From Natrinema zhouii (GTDB lineage: Archaea > Halobacteriota > Halobacteria > Halobacteriales > Natrialbaceae): a DNA stretch of 64,000 bases. The stretch spans positions 434,001-498,000 of the forward strand of contig NZ_CP084882.1 in the NCBI RefSeq assembly GCF_013456555.2, written 5' to 3'. The notes below the pieces were generated by a model, which saw nothing but the letters and a program-made list of their open reading frames with translations, did no database searches and was not told the DNA's origin. Of this stretch, positions 1 through 8,743 are shown piece after piece (position 1 is the stretch's first letter; every line of letters begins with the position of its first letter). Both the position numbers and the translations under genes were made by a program.

Positions 1-11
1 ACCGAACAAAT

Positions 12-299
12 ATGTACGATTTAACGGGCTTCCAGCGTGACCTGCTGTACACGATCGCCGGCCAGGATGAACCACATGGACTCGCACTCAAAGAGGAACT
101 CGAGCAGTACTACGAGAAGGAAATCCATCACGGCCGACTCTACCCGAATCTGGACGAACTCGTCGACAAGGGCCTCGTCGAGAAAGGCGAAGCTGATCGA
201 CGGACGAACGTCTATACGCTCACGGCTCGTGGCCGCCGCGAGATCGAGGCACGTCGCGAGTGGGAAGACCAGTACGGGGGCGAGCTCCTATCAGAGTAG
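12..299 (+). CDS. PadR-family winged-helix transcriptional regulator
   Basis: A 95-residue protein that is essentially a lone PadR winged helix. The hallmark HGRLYPNLDELVDKGLVEKG segment (recognition helix plus the start of the wing) sits near residues 40-60, followed by a charged C-terminal helix. PadR proteins bind operator DNA as dimers, usually as repressors. A close paralogue lies at 17776-18045. No ligand domain is present and the target is unknown. It begins close to the window edge, so its promoter is not visible. Confidence 0.88.
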   Translation: MYDLTGFQRDLLYTIAGQDEPHGLALKEELEQYYEKEIHHGRLYPNLDELVDKGLVEKGEADRRTNVYTLTARGRREIEARREWEDQYGGELLSE

Positions 300-343
300 C
301 AGACGATCGACACAATGGCCAACAGACGGCTCCTAACCCGCGT

Positions 344-796
344 CTATACCATAATTTCGAGTTCTTTCAACACGATCTCCCGAACCTCGTAGACGGGTTC
401 GTACTCCGACTCGGATTTCACGATCAACTCATAGCGCTCGAGTTTCGGGAGCCACCCACGCAGCGTTCGATCGTGGACTGGGTTGGCCGCGCGCTCACAA
501 TACGCTTCATACACTCTACTGCTTGTCGCGGGATGGGTATTCGCCATGACCTCGAGTACGAGTCGCTGTTCACGAGATAGATCTGAGAGTCGGGAGCAAA
601 CCACGGCCTGGTCCGCGTCGGGTTTTGAGTCGTCGCTCACAGCCCATGTGACTCGGTCGGCCGAGCCGTTTGCGGTAGTCCGGACGCTATGAGAGAGCAA
701 CGCGATCGTGTCGCGAGCATCTAAATCCGAACATCGGGCAATGTACTCGAGCTCGCTGCCACCGATCACGCTGGGTTCGACGCCGACGCTCACGCG
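344..796 (-). pseudogene. Orc1/Cdc6 replication initiator, C-terminal fragment
   Basis: The minus-strand frame reads like the end of an archaeal Orc1/Cdc6: an AAA+ lid-like stretch (LEYIARCSDLDAR) followed by the C-terminal winged helix (LSREQRLVLEVMANTHPATS, then VHDRTLRGWLPKLERYELI). Walker A, Walker B and the rest of the ATPase domain are missing. The open frame upstream runs into a tandem DNA repeat and contributes no Orc sequence. It is a remnant that cannot act as an initiator, consistent with decayed plasmid DNA. Confidence 0.7.
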
Positions 797-803
797 TTTT
801 CTC

Positions 804-899
804 GAGAATCGGGTGACCGAACACGCGGAGAAAGCGACACTCACGCTTCGAGAGAATCGGGTGACCGAACACGCGGAGAAAGCGACACTCACGCTTCGA
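804..899. repeat. Two perfect 48-bp tandem repeats
   Basis: Two identical 48-bp units (804-851 and 852-899) are followed by the first 8 bases of a third (900-907). The length is a multiple of three, so both strands stay open through it: on the minus strand it reads as a 16-residue repeat, SVAFSACSVTRFSR. It abuts the truncated end of the Orc1/Cdc6 remnant and probably arose by local duplication at the break. Confidence 0.9.
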
Positions 900-1523
900 G
901 AGAATCGAAATCAGAACTATCTCAAGGGACTGACGGCGTTGATTGACGACGTGGCCGGTGTCGGCCTTCGAAGGGGATATCGTCGTATCGGCGGATGCGG
1001 CGCGGAGTCTGGGGATGATTCGGTAGTGGGCGGTGTTTCTCACGCACGTGGTATAGGCCCATCTATCGATCTGTTCCCGAGGCGGCACATCGGCTGTAAT
1101 CGGACGTACCCGAGCCGTCGGTATTCGACTTCGAGAGTTATATTCGCGAGATGGTTCGTGATGAGTTAGACGACTAGAGTTATCGCACTCGAGTTGTAAC
1201 CGTCGCGTGGGATAATACGGTCTTACGGCGGGCCGGCAACACCGAACCTCTACGCATTGGCGCGCTGGCCCGACGGCCAGCACCGTTGTATTCGAAGCTC
1301 AGAATATCGGCAGTGGATTCTGGTCGGTTAACGTGCTGGTCTACTGCAACACTTTACCCACACACAATGCCGTGCCAGACCAATCCAATATGGGTGTTCC
1401 ACAGCACCATCCCAAATAAATAAAATTATTGGATTGTCATTTTTCCAGAAATAGCTCGCGAAGAACAGGCTTGGCCTTTCAAATAGGGACAACTATGATA
1501 TGTTCTACTCTCATCCGATATAC

Positions 1524-1629
1524 AGGCCCTTAGCTCAGTCTGGTTAGAGCGCTCGGCTCATAACACGATCGGACCCATTAGATCGTGTGAGACACCGAGT
1601 GGTCGATGGTTCGAATCCGTCAGAGTCGA
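1524..1629 (+). tRNA. tRNA-Met(CAT)-like gene with a 31-nt intron
   Basis: D arm GCTC/GAGC, anticodon stem CTCGG/CCGAG with loop CT-CAT-A/A, and T arm GATGG-TTCGAAT-CCGTC are all present. An intron (1563-1593) interrupts position 37/38 and can fold through ACACGATC/GATCGTGT; introns here are known in haloarchaeal elongator tRNA-Met. A CCA follows the discriminator in the DNA (1630-1632). The acceptor stem is poor: AGGCCCT against AGAGTCG leaves 1:72 and 5:68 unpaired. It may be a diverged or inactive copy. Confidence 0.7.
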
Positions 1630-1654
1630 CCAGCATCCGCACGAACGCACTGCA

Positions 1655-1697
1655 CGTGGTGTTGTTCCACCCTCGAGAGGGGTGGAGGGTATCACAG
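1655..1697 (+). promoter_or_regulatory. Repeated 5' leader, copy A (GTGTTG + hairpin + GGAGG)
   Basis: Directly upstream of the ATG at 1698: CGTGGTGTTG, a short hairpin (CCACCCTC against GAGGGGTGG) and GGAGGG as a strong ribosome-binding site. Related leaders occur at 8081, 43893, 44179, 44799 and, inverted, 45136-45182, before unrelated reading frames. Most haloarchaeal transcripts are nearly leaderless, so a shared structured leader is notable. Confidence 0.6.
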
Positions 1698-2342
1698 ATG
1701 TTACGAGTAGACGCGACGGCAGCACAGACAGCGGAAACGCCCGATAACGAGCAGTCAACCGACTACACGACGCCGCTTTCACGGCGGTTCCTCGCGACTG
1801 CCAGTGGGCCGGTCACTCGGATCACTGACCATAGTGACGAGACAACCGAGCGTGTTCGCGCCGACATCTTAATCGAGTACTCGATCGAGACGCTCGAAGA
1901 GTTCGCCACGTTCTGGAGGTTCCGCGATTACCGCAGCTGGAAGCGAGCGGCTCTCGAGGCTCTCCTCGAGAGACAGGAACCCGACGCTGTGACGTACGCC
2001 GTCAACGAGGATGACCTCGAAGAGTGGGACGTCACGGTCGACGGACGTGTTGAGGGATTTACGGGACTCGTCGAGACAATGGCCGACTACACAGGACGAG
2101 ATCCTTCTTGTCGAGATGCAATCCCTCATCGGATTGCAGCTCGGATCAACGGCTTCACCGATGGTCGCCAGACGACTGACGACGTTCTCACGGAGTTTGC
2201 TGACAAACTGCACCGAGCAGAGCTGTGGGGGCTTGGAGCGTACCTTGCGCTCCTGAATGTCAGACACGCCCACCACGAGCCGATTGAACAGCAGGCTGCA
2301 ACGCTCGCTCGCACTCTCAGTGACGACGAGGTGAGCCGATGA
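1698..2342 (+). CDS. Haloarchaeal plasmid-type hypothetical protein
   Basis: A 214-residue acidic protein with no domain I recognise. I chose the ATG at 1698 because GGAGGG lies just upstream; the open frame continues 5' into the tRNA and is not credible as coding there. The middle is helical and rich in Glu/Arg/Leu, and no membrane segment is visible. It is the first gene of an overlapping run: its TGA overlaps the ATG at 2339, and that gene's stop overlaps the start at 2800. Such coupled hypothetical genes are common on haloarchaeal plasmids. Confidence 0.7.
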   Translation: MLRVDATAAQTAETPDNEQSTDYTTPLSRRFLATASGPVTRITDHSDETTERVRADILIEYSIETLEEFATFWRFRDYRSWKRAALEALLERQEPDAVTYAVNEDDLEEWDVTVDGRVEGFTGLVETMADYTGRDPSCRDAIPHRIAARINGFTDGRQTTDDVLTEFADKLHRAELWGLGAYLALLNVRHAHHEPIEQQAATLARTLSDDEVSR

Positions 2343-2803
2343 GCGAACAGTCGATCAAACTTGGTGACGTCTGCTTGGATCTCGCACAGGGGCGGCCAGT
2401 CCACGTGATCGCAGACACTGGCCAGACAGTCGCCGAGTGGTCTGAAGTAAACAACTACAATCTGCTCGATAATTACGGCAACTCGCGATTCGATACAGCC
2501 GAAGACGATCGCGTGTTCGATGTCGTCTACTGTTCAAATCTAAAGTCCAGGCCCTCGAAAACCTACGCATATCCGGAGTCGCGGCTTGGCCGCATCGAGA
2601 GCGAGGCAGCCGATGCTGGCCGTCAGATCTCCGATCGTGTGGTTGTCACTGTTCTTGAAGAGCTGTTCGAACGAGCAGCCATGGACGACGATGGAGCCGT
2701 GACCGTCCTCGAGCGCTATGCCACCGACGTGGGTTATGCGGACGAGGCCGCTGAAGCGCGTGAACTGGCCGAGATCGATCAGATCGTCGGAGGTGAGGCG
2801 TGA
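2339..2803 (+). CDS. Hypothetical protein, second gene of coupled operon
   Basis: A 154-residue acidic protein overlapping the preceding gene by ATGA, which implies translational coupling. The N-terminal half (VHVIADTGQTVAEWSE, then NYNLLDNYGNSRFD) looks like a compact beta-rich domain; the C-terminal half is helical. No catalytic motif is recognised. The next frame starts at GTG 2800 or ATG 2803 across its stop. Confidence 0.7.
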   Translation: MSEQSIKLGDVCLDLAQGRPVHVIADTGQTVAEWSEVNNYNLLDNYGNSRFDTAEDDRVFDVVYCSNLKSRPSKTYAYPESRLGRIESEAADAGRQISDRVVVTVLEELFERAAMDDDGAVTVLERYATDVGYADEAAEARELAEIDQIVGGEA

Positions 2804-3148
2804 TGGTGGCCGATCTGCTGACATACGTCGACGAGAGTAACGCACCTGAGGACACGCTCACCGAGTCGCAAGTGTGGGCGCTTCGCCAGGGCGTGCAGGC
2901 GGCGATCGATTGCGGTGACGAGCGTCTCTCACTTCCGTCGAGAGCACTCTCACCAGATCGATGGCATCATTGGGGAGGTTGGCGTCTCTGTCTGGCTCCA
3001 CGACAGCGGCGTCCTCGTCCTCCAGAAGAATGGGAACACGATCGTGACCGATATCTCGATGCTCGAGCACGTTTCGCTGGTACTGGCTGGTGCCCACGCT
3101 AGGATTGGTCGCGTGACGCGGGTCGGTCCAGAGAGAGGTGACAAGTGA
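2800..3148 (+). pseudogene. Frameshifted third gene of the operon
   Basis: The frame starting at 2800 (LTESQVWALRQGVQAAIDCG) loses coding character after about 2925. The continuation (IIGEVGVSVWLHDSGVLVLQ to the stop at 3148) is in another frame. Joining the two near 2925-2935 gives one protein of roughly 115 residues, so one indel best explains the layout. A 12-codon ATG frame follows at 3148, probably the start of a further lost gene. Confidence 0.6.
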
Positions 3149-3208
3149 TGACGATCGTCGACACACCGAGGTTTGCATCAAATTAGATGTGTTTCTAGTA
3201 GTTATCGG

Positions 3209-3373
3209 TCATTCGATTTGCCAAATCTGGATCTCCCAATTTGGATGATCAGCCGTTGCTTGGATTCGGAGGCTCCCTTCTATCTCGACATCGTTGGTTG
3301 CTGCTTCTTCTAAGACCCCTTGGAGAGAGGAACGAAGCGATTCGGTGTCATCAATTGACTGTTTCTTTGTCAT
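3209..3373 (-). CDS. Small acidic protein (54 aa)
   Basis: An ATG-to-TGA frame encoding a 54-residue protein with a helical N-terminus (SLRSSLQGVLEEAATNDVEI) and a beta-like end (WEIQIWQIE). It lies just downstream of, and on the same strand as, the HalOD1 gene at 3406-3684, so it is probably co-transcribed with it. A comparable small protein follows the HalOD1 gene at 19215. Function unknown. Confidence 0.5.
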   Translation of the reverse strand: MTKKQSIDDTESLRSSLQGVLEEAATNDVEIEGSLRIQATADHPNWEIQIWQIE

Positions 3374-3405
3374 GAGGTGTGTTACAGGTCGACTGTACTG
3401 CTGCT

Positions 3406-3684
3406 CTATGTTCCTCCTAACTGAGTGACGTGAATGTAGTTGGCGGTCACTGCAACGCGATACGTTGTATAGGTGAATTCCAGATACACGTCGTCTTGAT
3501 CTCCCTCATCACTGGAGTGGTGGTGAAAGAGAGTGTTCAGGGCATCAGGGTCGATATATTCGTAGAGCGGATCTAACTCAATCGGATCACGATTTGATGC
3601 CTCCGCAACAGCAGCGATGACTGTTTGGCTGACGGGGTCATCCTCACTGCACGAATACTTGACAGGGGAATCTGTGCTTGACAT
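3406..3684 (-). CDS. HalOD1 output-domain protein
   Basis: A 92-residue single-domain protein. The core is typical of HalOD1: VSQTVIAAVAEASNRDPIEL, then the signature DPLYEYIDPDALNTLF, then a beta-rich end. HalOD1 is a haloarchaeal domain often attached to receiver or PAS sensory proteins; here it stands alone. It lies immediately downstream of a Bat-type HTH regulator on the same strand. Further copies occur at 19215, 20475, 21788 and 29875, with a broken one at 56128. Confidence 0.85.
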   Translation of the reverse strand: MSSTDSPVKYSCSEDDPVSQTVIAAVAEASNRDPIELDPLYEYIDPDALNTLFHHHSSDEGDQDDVYLEFTYTTYRVAVTANYIHVTQLGGT

Positions 3685-3740
3685 CTATTTCCTATTGAGC
3701 ACTCCATACGTGTGAGTCTCCGTAGTCAGTATCTACGTGT

Positions 3741-4430
3741 TTAAGTGGCATCTCGTTCAGACGATGATTGATCAGTGATAACGTCGGTGTCTGAACGGAC
3801 CGTCTGTTCAATGAGTGTGTCTAGTGCTCGTCGCAGTCGCCGCCCAAGTGCAGACGACGAAACATCGAACTCATCGGCCAACTCTTCGAGCGTGACGCAG
3901 CGTGGATTGCTAAAGTAGCCACGTTCATGTGCTCGAACGAGCACTTCGTACTGTGCAGGAGTCAATTCGAACCGTTCAGCCGGGTCATCAGGCTCTTCCT
4001 GATAGAGACGGTGAAGGTGAAACGGAATTCCTTCCTCTTTGCAGGTTTCACGATATGTTTTTAGCGCCTCCAGAGTGGGGATGCGAGCACGAATGTGAGA
4101 CTCCTCAGGTGAGATTGTAAGATCGAGATAAACAATATCATGCATAGCCGCTTTTGGATACAATAACTCCTCTACAGCGTCCTCAGTGTATGTCACACGA
4201 TATAAGCGTCGGTCACCGAGTTCAGTGAGACAGGTATACTCTTTGGTAGTGGGATCAGCTTGGAGCGCTGATTCGAAGGTGTCGAAATCGTCACCAGAAG
4301 CCCAGAAGACGTGTTTTCCCTCCCCCGATTGCGTCATATGTATGTCTTCAGTATGAAGCACCATCTCTGGGGCTACTCTGGCTTCTTTTATGAGCGGAGA
4401 GACGATGCTGAACTCGGCGATCAGGCTCAT
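3741..4430 (-). CDS. Bat-type HTH transcriptional regulator
   Basis: 229 residues with the bacterio-opsin-activator architecture: an N-terminal beta-rich sensory half beginning MSLIAEFSIVSP and a C-terminal HTH_10-type domain (LTPAQYEVLVRAHERGYFSN, then VTLEELADEFDVSSSALGRR). Proteins of this family activate or repress haloarchaeal metabolic and light-response genes. The pair Bat-HTH then HalOD1 recurs at 20824/20475, which suggests the two work together. Ligand and targets unknown. Confidence 0.85.
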   Translation of the reverse strand: MSLIAEFSIVSPLIKEARVAPEMVLHTEDIHMTQSGEGKHVFWASGDDFDTFESALQADPTTKEYTCLTELGDRRLYRVTYTEDAVEELLYPKAAMHDIVYLDLTISPEESHIRARIPTLEALKTYRETCKEEGIPFHLHRLYQEEPDDPAERFELTPAQYEVLVRAHERGYFSNPRCVTLEELADEFDVSSSALGRRLRRALDTLIEQTVRSDTDVITDQSSSERDAT

Positions 4431-4707
4431 TTGTCACCTCTCGGGTATGGATCGCATGACGTGGGCGCTTTGATCACGCCATAGAAAGGGGGCGACAACT
4501 CCTGTCTACGTCTCCTCCATTCAGTATCAACTGACTGCATTAGGTTCTCACTCAACAGATGTGCTTTTTTCATACGGACTTCTGACGGGGTGCATCACAC
4601 CAGAGGTATTGAATCCCCATTGATCCCATTAGCTGGATTACGGAACCATAACTAATAGCGTGTCACCACCGCAGTCGATGGATGATATAGTAGATGTTAT
4701 TTAATAT

Positions 4708-4989
4708 ATGGATCTTGACAGTGACTTGGTAGAGTGCAACCTACAGCGTTCCATCGTTCGCCTGTACTTACCGCGTGTTTCACGAGTAGTTCCGCAGAAT
4801 GGGACCGTGCCACTATCTAATCGACCTCGTCGACAGCGCTTCGACGATCACTACGCCGAATCTCGCGACGCCTGTCCCGACTGTGGCGTCTGGCCGACCG
4901 ACAATGAGTCCTGTTCGTGTACGGCGACGCTCTGGGCTCGAGACATGCCGATTGATGGGATCGGTCGCAACGGAGGTGTGGTGTGCTAA
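4708..4989 (+). CDS. Possible Cys-rich plasmid protein, remnant
   Basis: The C-terminal part (CPDCGVWPTDNESCSCTA) looks like a zinc-ribbon segment, while the N-terminal forty residues have no coding character. An AT-rich TATA-like stretch (TTATTTAATATATGG) lies directly at the start. Probably the tail of a decayed plasmid gene that belongs with the fragment at 5124-5429. Confidence 0.3.
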   Translation: MDLDSDLVECNLQRSIVRLYLPRVSRVVPQNGTVPLSNRPRRQRFDDHYAESRDACPDCGVWPTDNESCSCTATLWARDMPIDGIGRNGGVVC

Positions 4990-5123
4990 ACCGATGACTG
5001 ACGACTATCGCAGTTCGTGGATCCGCAGCGGCCGAGAGTGGGACTGCCTATCGTGGAACCTTCCGCGGGAAACCAGCGCATGTGACCACACAGCCGCTCC
5101 GATGCTTTTGCTCCGACGAGTGA

Positions 5124-5429
5124 TACGAGAGCGCTCAGAGCGGCAATGACGAGGAGGAAAAGGAGGAGACGTACGACTGTCTCATGGTCATGGACGGGCC
5201 GGGCGTTGAGGGTCACCAGGGGATCTGGTTTGGTCGCGAAACTAACCCGTGGGAACAATTCGATGAAGACGGCAGCACTAGAGTTAGTGCCGAACCAGTC
5301 CAGCATATCCCGCTTCCGTGGCCGATAGAACGCGAGGAGATCAAGGAGTTCCTCAACCAAGACGATCGCGGGCTGGACTACCTCGAGCAGTTCACGCTCG
5401 AGAGAACAGAGGGTGAGCCGGATGTCTAA
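5124..5429 (+). pseudogene. 5'-truncated acidic hypothetical gene
   Basis: The frame is coding-like from about 5145 (an acidic EEE-rich start, then GPGVEGHQGIWFGRETNPWE) to the stop at 5429, but upstream it meets a TGA at 5121 with no ATG or GTG at a sensible place. A start within (ATG 5184) would remove the acidic beginning. I read it as a 5'-truncated gene. No family recognised. Confidence 0.4.
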
Positions 5430-5571
5430 GGGGGGGATATCCAGTACTTTGAGTCACTCCAGAAGAGTACGGTCTCGGTTACTGGTTGCACCAGCCGATC
5501 AACAGTCAATCCGATCTATTAGTACTACCCTGAGTGTTTAACCTTCCAGAGAGCCAACAGACAATTGACTG

Positions 5572-6537
5572 ATGGAACGCCCGACTCGTCAGAAAGAGCG
5601 TGATGATGAGACAGAGCGCGAACCAACTGAACAAGAGGACGTTCAGACCTGCCCTGAATGTGACTCAAGTACACTCATTAGAAGTCCAGATGAGAGCGAA
5701 GTGAGCTGCGAGGACTGTGGGTTGATTCTTGAAGAAGAGGCCATCGATCACGGCCCGGAATGGCGCGCATTCAATAACTCGGAACGGGAGAGCAAATCTC
5801 GAGTTGGAGCGCCGATGACCCAGACGATGCACGATAAGGGGCTAACCACCACGATCGACTGGAAAAATAAAGACGCCTATGGGCGGTCCCTCTCTGCAGA
5901 AAAGAAGAGTCAGATGAATCGGCTGCGGAAATGGCAAACGCGGATTCGAACGAAGGATGCTGGCGAACGAAATCTTCAGTTTGCGCTTTCTGAAACCGAC
6001 CGGATGGCCTCTTCGTTAGGTGTCCCTCGATCTGTTCGGGAGGTCGCTAGCGTCCTCTACCGACGTGCCCTTAGCGAGGACCTCATTCGCGGACGCTCAA
6101 TTGAGGGCGTTGCCACGAGTACACTGTATGCAGCCTGTCGTATGGAGGGGATTCCGCGGTCACTGGACGAAGTCGCGGCTGTCTCACGCGTTGAACGCAT
6201 GGAGATTGGTCGCACGTATCGGTATCTCTCCAAGGAACTTAATCTTGAGATGGAGCCTGTTGACCCGAAAAAATACGTGCCCCGATTCTGTTCTGAGCTT
6301 GACTTATCCGAAGAAGTACAGGCAAAGTCAAATGAAATCATTGATACGACAGCTGAAAAAGGGATGTTGTCAGGAAAATCACCGACTGGATATGCCGCGG
6401 CTGCGATCTACGCGAGCGCACTCCTTTGTAATGAGAAAAAGACACAAAAGGAAGTTTCCAATGTTGCTCAAGTAACCGAGGTTACCATTCGAAACCGGTA
6501 TCAAGAACAAATCGGTGCAATGGGACTTGGTGACTAG
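5572..6537 (+). CDS. tfb: Transcription initiation factor IIB (TFB)
   Basis: 321 residues with every TFB element: N-terminal zinc ribbon (C27, C30, C46, C49 in CPEC...CEDC), the B-finger/linker (GPEWRAFNNSERESKSRVGA), and two cyclin folds (first near residues 120-215, second near 220-315, containing GKSPTGYAAAAIYASALLC). TFB bridges TBP-bound promoters and RNA polymerase. Haloarchaea carry several TFB and TBP paralogues that pair differently to control gene sets; this copy sits in an accessory region with two TBP loci at 17048 and 28575. Confidence 0.95.
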   Translation: MERPTRQKERDDETEREPTEQEDVQTCPECDSSTLIRSPDESEVSCEDCGLILEEEAIDHGPEWRAFNNSERESKSRVGAPMTQTMHDKGLTTTIDWKNKDAYGRSLSAEKKSQMNRLRKWQTRIRTKDAGERNLQFALSETDRMASSLGVPRSVREVASVLYRRALSEDLIRGRSIEGVATSTLYAACRMEGIPRSLDEVAAVSRVERMEIGRTYRYLSKELNLEMEPVDPKKYVPRFCSELDLSEEVQAKSNEIIDTTAEKGMLSGKSPTGYAAAAIYASALLCNEKKTQKEVSNVAQVTEVTIRNRYQEQIGAMGLGD

Positions 6538-7435
6538 GAGGGCGTCATAGAACGATTCTTAGAGGGCTGTTTTCCTTCCGATTTCAGTAAACCAACCGAT
6601 ACGTAGGTGTGCAAATATTTTTCCGGGCGACCGAGCGACAGCGAGGGAGCGCAGAGCAAAATGTTTATTAAAAGCACTCCTCCCTCCCCTACGGGTCGGT
6701 CGTCGGCCCGCTCGCTCACTCTGTTCGATCGCGGTGAGTGCAGTCGAATACGCCGGGAGCGCGGCGCTGCGATTGATGGACTTTCGGAGGACGATCGATG
6801 AGTAGCGACCGACTCTCCGGTACTCAAGAAGGCCGCCCTCGTGAAAGACTTCGGCGACGATCGCGAATGGTTTGATATTGGTGGAGATCGGATCTGTCGG
6901 ACTTGAGGAATAAGATAATTCTCACTAACCAGCTCGTACTCCCAAAATCCGAATAGCCCCCAGCCCGGCGAGAGCGTCTGGCAACGACTACCGCCGGACG
7001 GGATGATCGAACAGACTGTCGCGCATACCTTGGACGCGACACCCGGGGCTACCATGGCAGGTGTTATCAACTTCGTGGCCCGGACACACGGCGTTTGAAA
7101 ACCACTCGCCGAAAGATGCTGGGGGTACGGCGAGTGGGTCGCGTGTGGGGGTGACGCGACAGGTGGTAGAAGGCACGCTAGCCTGTTGAGTCCAACGCCA
7201 ACAGATATTGGTGGGTGGTCGGTAGGAAAGCTCAACCAGCGGAAGGTCCGACGGCGGGAGGGGTAGCCCGCCGCCGGACAGGGTTGAGAAGTTCGGACAA
7301 CTGGTGGCAGGTGGGTGCCTATCGGTTTGCGTCGCGTGTGGGAATACGCGACATGAGGTATATTCTCTTGGACCCATATTAACCCCACTCCGATTCCAAG
7401 CAACTTGGAATCGACGCTAGTCACCATAACGGCTA
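6538..7435. other. Non-coding stretch with strong GC hairpins
   Basis: No credible gene. A fragment at about 6815-6904 (VKDFGDDREW) is homologous to the small protein encoded at 11875-12105. Further on are three hairpins: 7138-7160 and 7331-7352, both with the stem GTCGCGT/ACGCGAC, and 7246-7279 with a 13-bp stem (one mismatch) around GTCCGACGGCGGG. Repetition of the same stem argues for a structured RNA or a repeated DNA site. It does not match the RNase P or SRP RNA cores I know. Confidence 0.45.
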
Positions 7436-7439
7436 TCAG

Positions 7440-7531
7440 GTGCTAGTCGAAAGCCAGAGCTGGCCATCGCGTCTGCCGTTCGTTCGGAGGTTGGTCTGTT
7501 GTCCCCTGCGAGGCCGACCGTCACGGTGGCA
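7440..7531 (+). repeat. Inverted-repeat copy 1 (partner at 11329-11424)
   Basis: About 92 bp beginning GTGCTAGTCGAAAGCC and ending CCGACCGTCACGGTGGCA. The reverse complement of 11329-11424 runs GCGCTAGCCGAAAGCC to CCGACTGTCACGGTGAC with small gaps. The two copies face each other and enclose about 4 kb of mostly broken genes. Confidence 0.65.
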
Positions 7532-7965
7532 GTCCTTCGAGTACCGTGTCGAATACAGGATACAGTCCCCTCTAGTCCTGTCACGTGTCATTCCAAGCAG
7601 TACAGAATTATACCAGAGATTGTGACTTCCAAGTGTAGAGGCCCCACTGCCGCCGATCCTGTCGCAGTCCCCGGAACTAATCCCAATATCATCCGAAAAG
7701 GGATAGTCTCTATACTCGAGAGAAAAAGGAACGGATCGATACAACTCTTCCACAGAGCAAACAAGGCCATCTCATATTCTCGAGATGGGACGTATCCAGC
7801 TGTCCGTAGCAGACGACGCAACGCCTTTCCTCTCCGCTCCCGTAGCCACGATCACCGGTTCAACCGGCTGCTAAATACCAGCTTCAACTGGGACGGCTCT
7901 GCTGCCTGTGATTCCTACACTCCCTCGAGTAGCGACGTTGCCTGCCGTAGTGAACCAATTGAGCC

Positions 7966-8038
7966 GCCTGTACTTACCGCAGAGGGTGCCAAACCTATCA
8001 TGTTCTAAGGATTTCAGTAGAGCCTCTCGATTGTACCA
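7966..8038 (-). repeat. Dispersed coding-like repeat, copy 1
   Basis: Read on the minus strand this gives YNREALLKSLEHDRFGTLCG; the related DNA at 55892-55960 gives RDLLKPLKHDSFDTRCGQYR. Differences are largely conservative at protein level, so the pair are fragments of one gene family, perhaps a mobile-element gene. No intact member is in the window. The rest of 7532-8080 shows no supportable gene. Confidence 0.45.
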
Positions 8039-8080
8039 CTTGGGTTCTCTGTAGCCCTCTGTGCTTCCGACGCGATCGAC

Positions 8081-8118
8081 CGTGGTGTTGCTCACCCGCT
8101 CAGAGGAGTGGAGGGAGC
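8081..8118 (+). promoter_or_regulatory. Repeated 5' leader, copy B
   Basis: CGTGGTGTTGCTCACCCGCT, then AGAGGAGTGGAGGGAGC, directly before a GTG codon at 8119. It shares the GTGGTGTTG block, the CACCC/GGAGTGG hairpin and a purine-rich ribosome-binding site with copy A at 1655. Confidence 0.55.
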
Positions 8119-8310
8119 GTGTACAATCAATACGCGCTCTCCAAGATGATCATCATGTCACTCCTAGACGGATACGAACACACGTTCGACGAAGACGTCC
8201 CCCTCTCTCGACAGTTGCCCGTCAGAGACAGGGACAGCGAGGAACAGATACTGCCCTACGACCGCCACAGTGCGGACGGTACCGCCGAGGAGGGACGATT
8301 CTTACCATGA
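8119..8310 (+). CDS. Small acidic hypothetical protein
   Basis: A 63-residue frame. The GTG start is chosen because GGAGGG precedes it by a few bases inside the repeated leader; ATG 8158 is an alternative (8149 is a third). The sequence after it (LLDGYEHTFDEDVPLSRQLP) is acidic and plausible for a haloarchaeon. The stop falls just before the CopA fragment that converges on it. No family recognised. Confidence 0.4.
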   Translation: MYNQYALSKMIIMSLLDGYEHTFDEDVPLSRQLPVRDRDSEEQILPYDRHSADGTAEEGRFLP

Positions 8311-8383
8311 TGGTCGAGATCCCATATCACGTGTCTATGACCTCCTCGAGAAATATTGAACATCCGTCGAGAGGGGAGGACAT

Positions 8384-8728
8384 TCAGCGAAGGTGGCCGA
8401 ACAGCTTGTAGTCGGGAGTGTACCGGCGGAACAGCAGGCTGTTCGACAGCACCGACACGCTCGAGAACGCCATCGCGACGGCAGCAAGCATGGGCTGGAG
8501 CAGGCCGGGTGAGGCCAGTAGGATCATCGCCGTGTTGTACCCCAGCGCCCACACGAGATTCTGCTTGATCTTCACGAGCGTCGCATCCGAGATGCGGATC
8601 GCCTTCACGATGTCCACCGGATCGTCACGCATTAGGATGATGTCCGCAGCCTCGATGGCGACGTCTGTTCCCGAGACGATGGCCGTGCCGACGTAGGCGA
8701 CCGCGAGCGCCGGCGCGTCCCGGCCCAT
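8384..8728 (-). pseudogene. Cu+-transporting P1B-type ATPase, C-terminal fragment
   Basis: 114 residues equal to the extreme C-terminus of a CopA-type ATPase: the end of the P domain (DAPALAVAYVGTAIVSGTDV, then AIEAADIILMRDDP) and the final two transmembrane helices with the metal-site MAFSSVSVLSNSLL segment. The ATP-binding, phosphorylation (DKTGT) and CPC parts are absent. The ATG used is an accident of the break (GxxDAPAL has lost the usual GDGVN). Not functional. Confidence 0.85.
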
Positions 8729-8743
8729 ACAATCTCCGGGGCT

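Noticed and set aside
687..1283. A long minus-strand frame of about 198 codons crossing the tandem repeat
   Set aside because: Arg/Ser/Cys-rich composition, no family features, and it overlaps the Orc1/Cdc6 remnant in another frame. It is open only because the repeat is a multiple of three in G+C-rich DNA.
6980..7380. RNase P or SRP RNA as an explanation for the hairpins
   Set aside because: The conserved cores of these RNAs as I know them (GAGGAAAGUC-type and GGAAGGGAGCA-type motifs) are absent.
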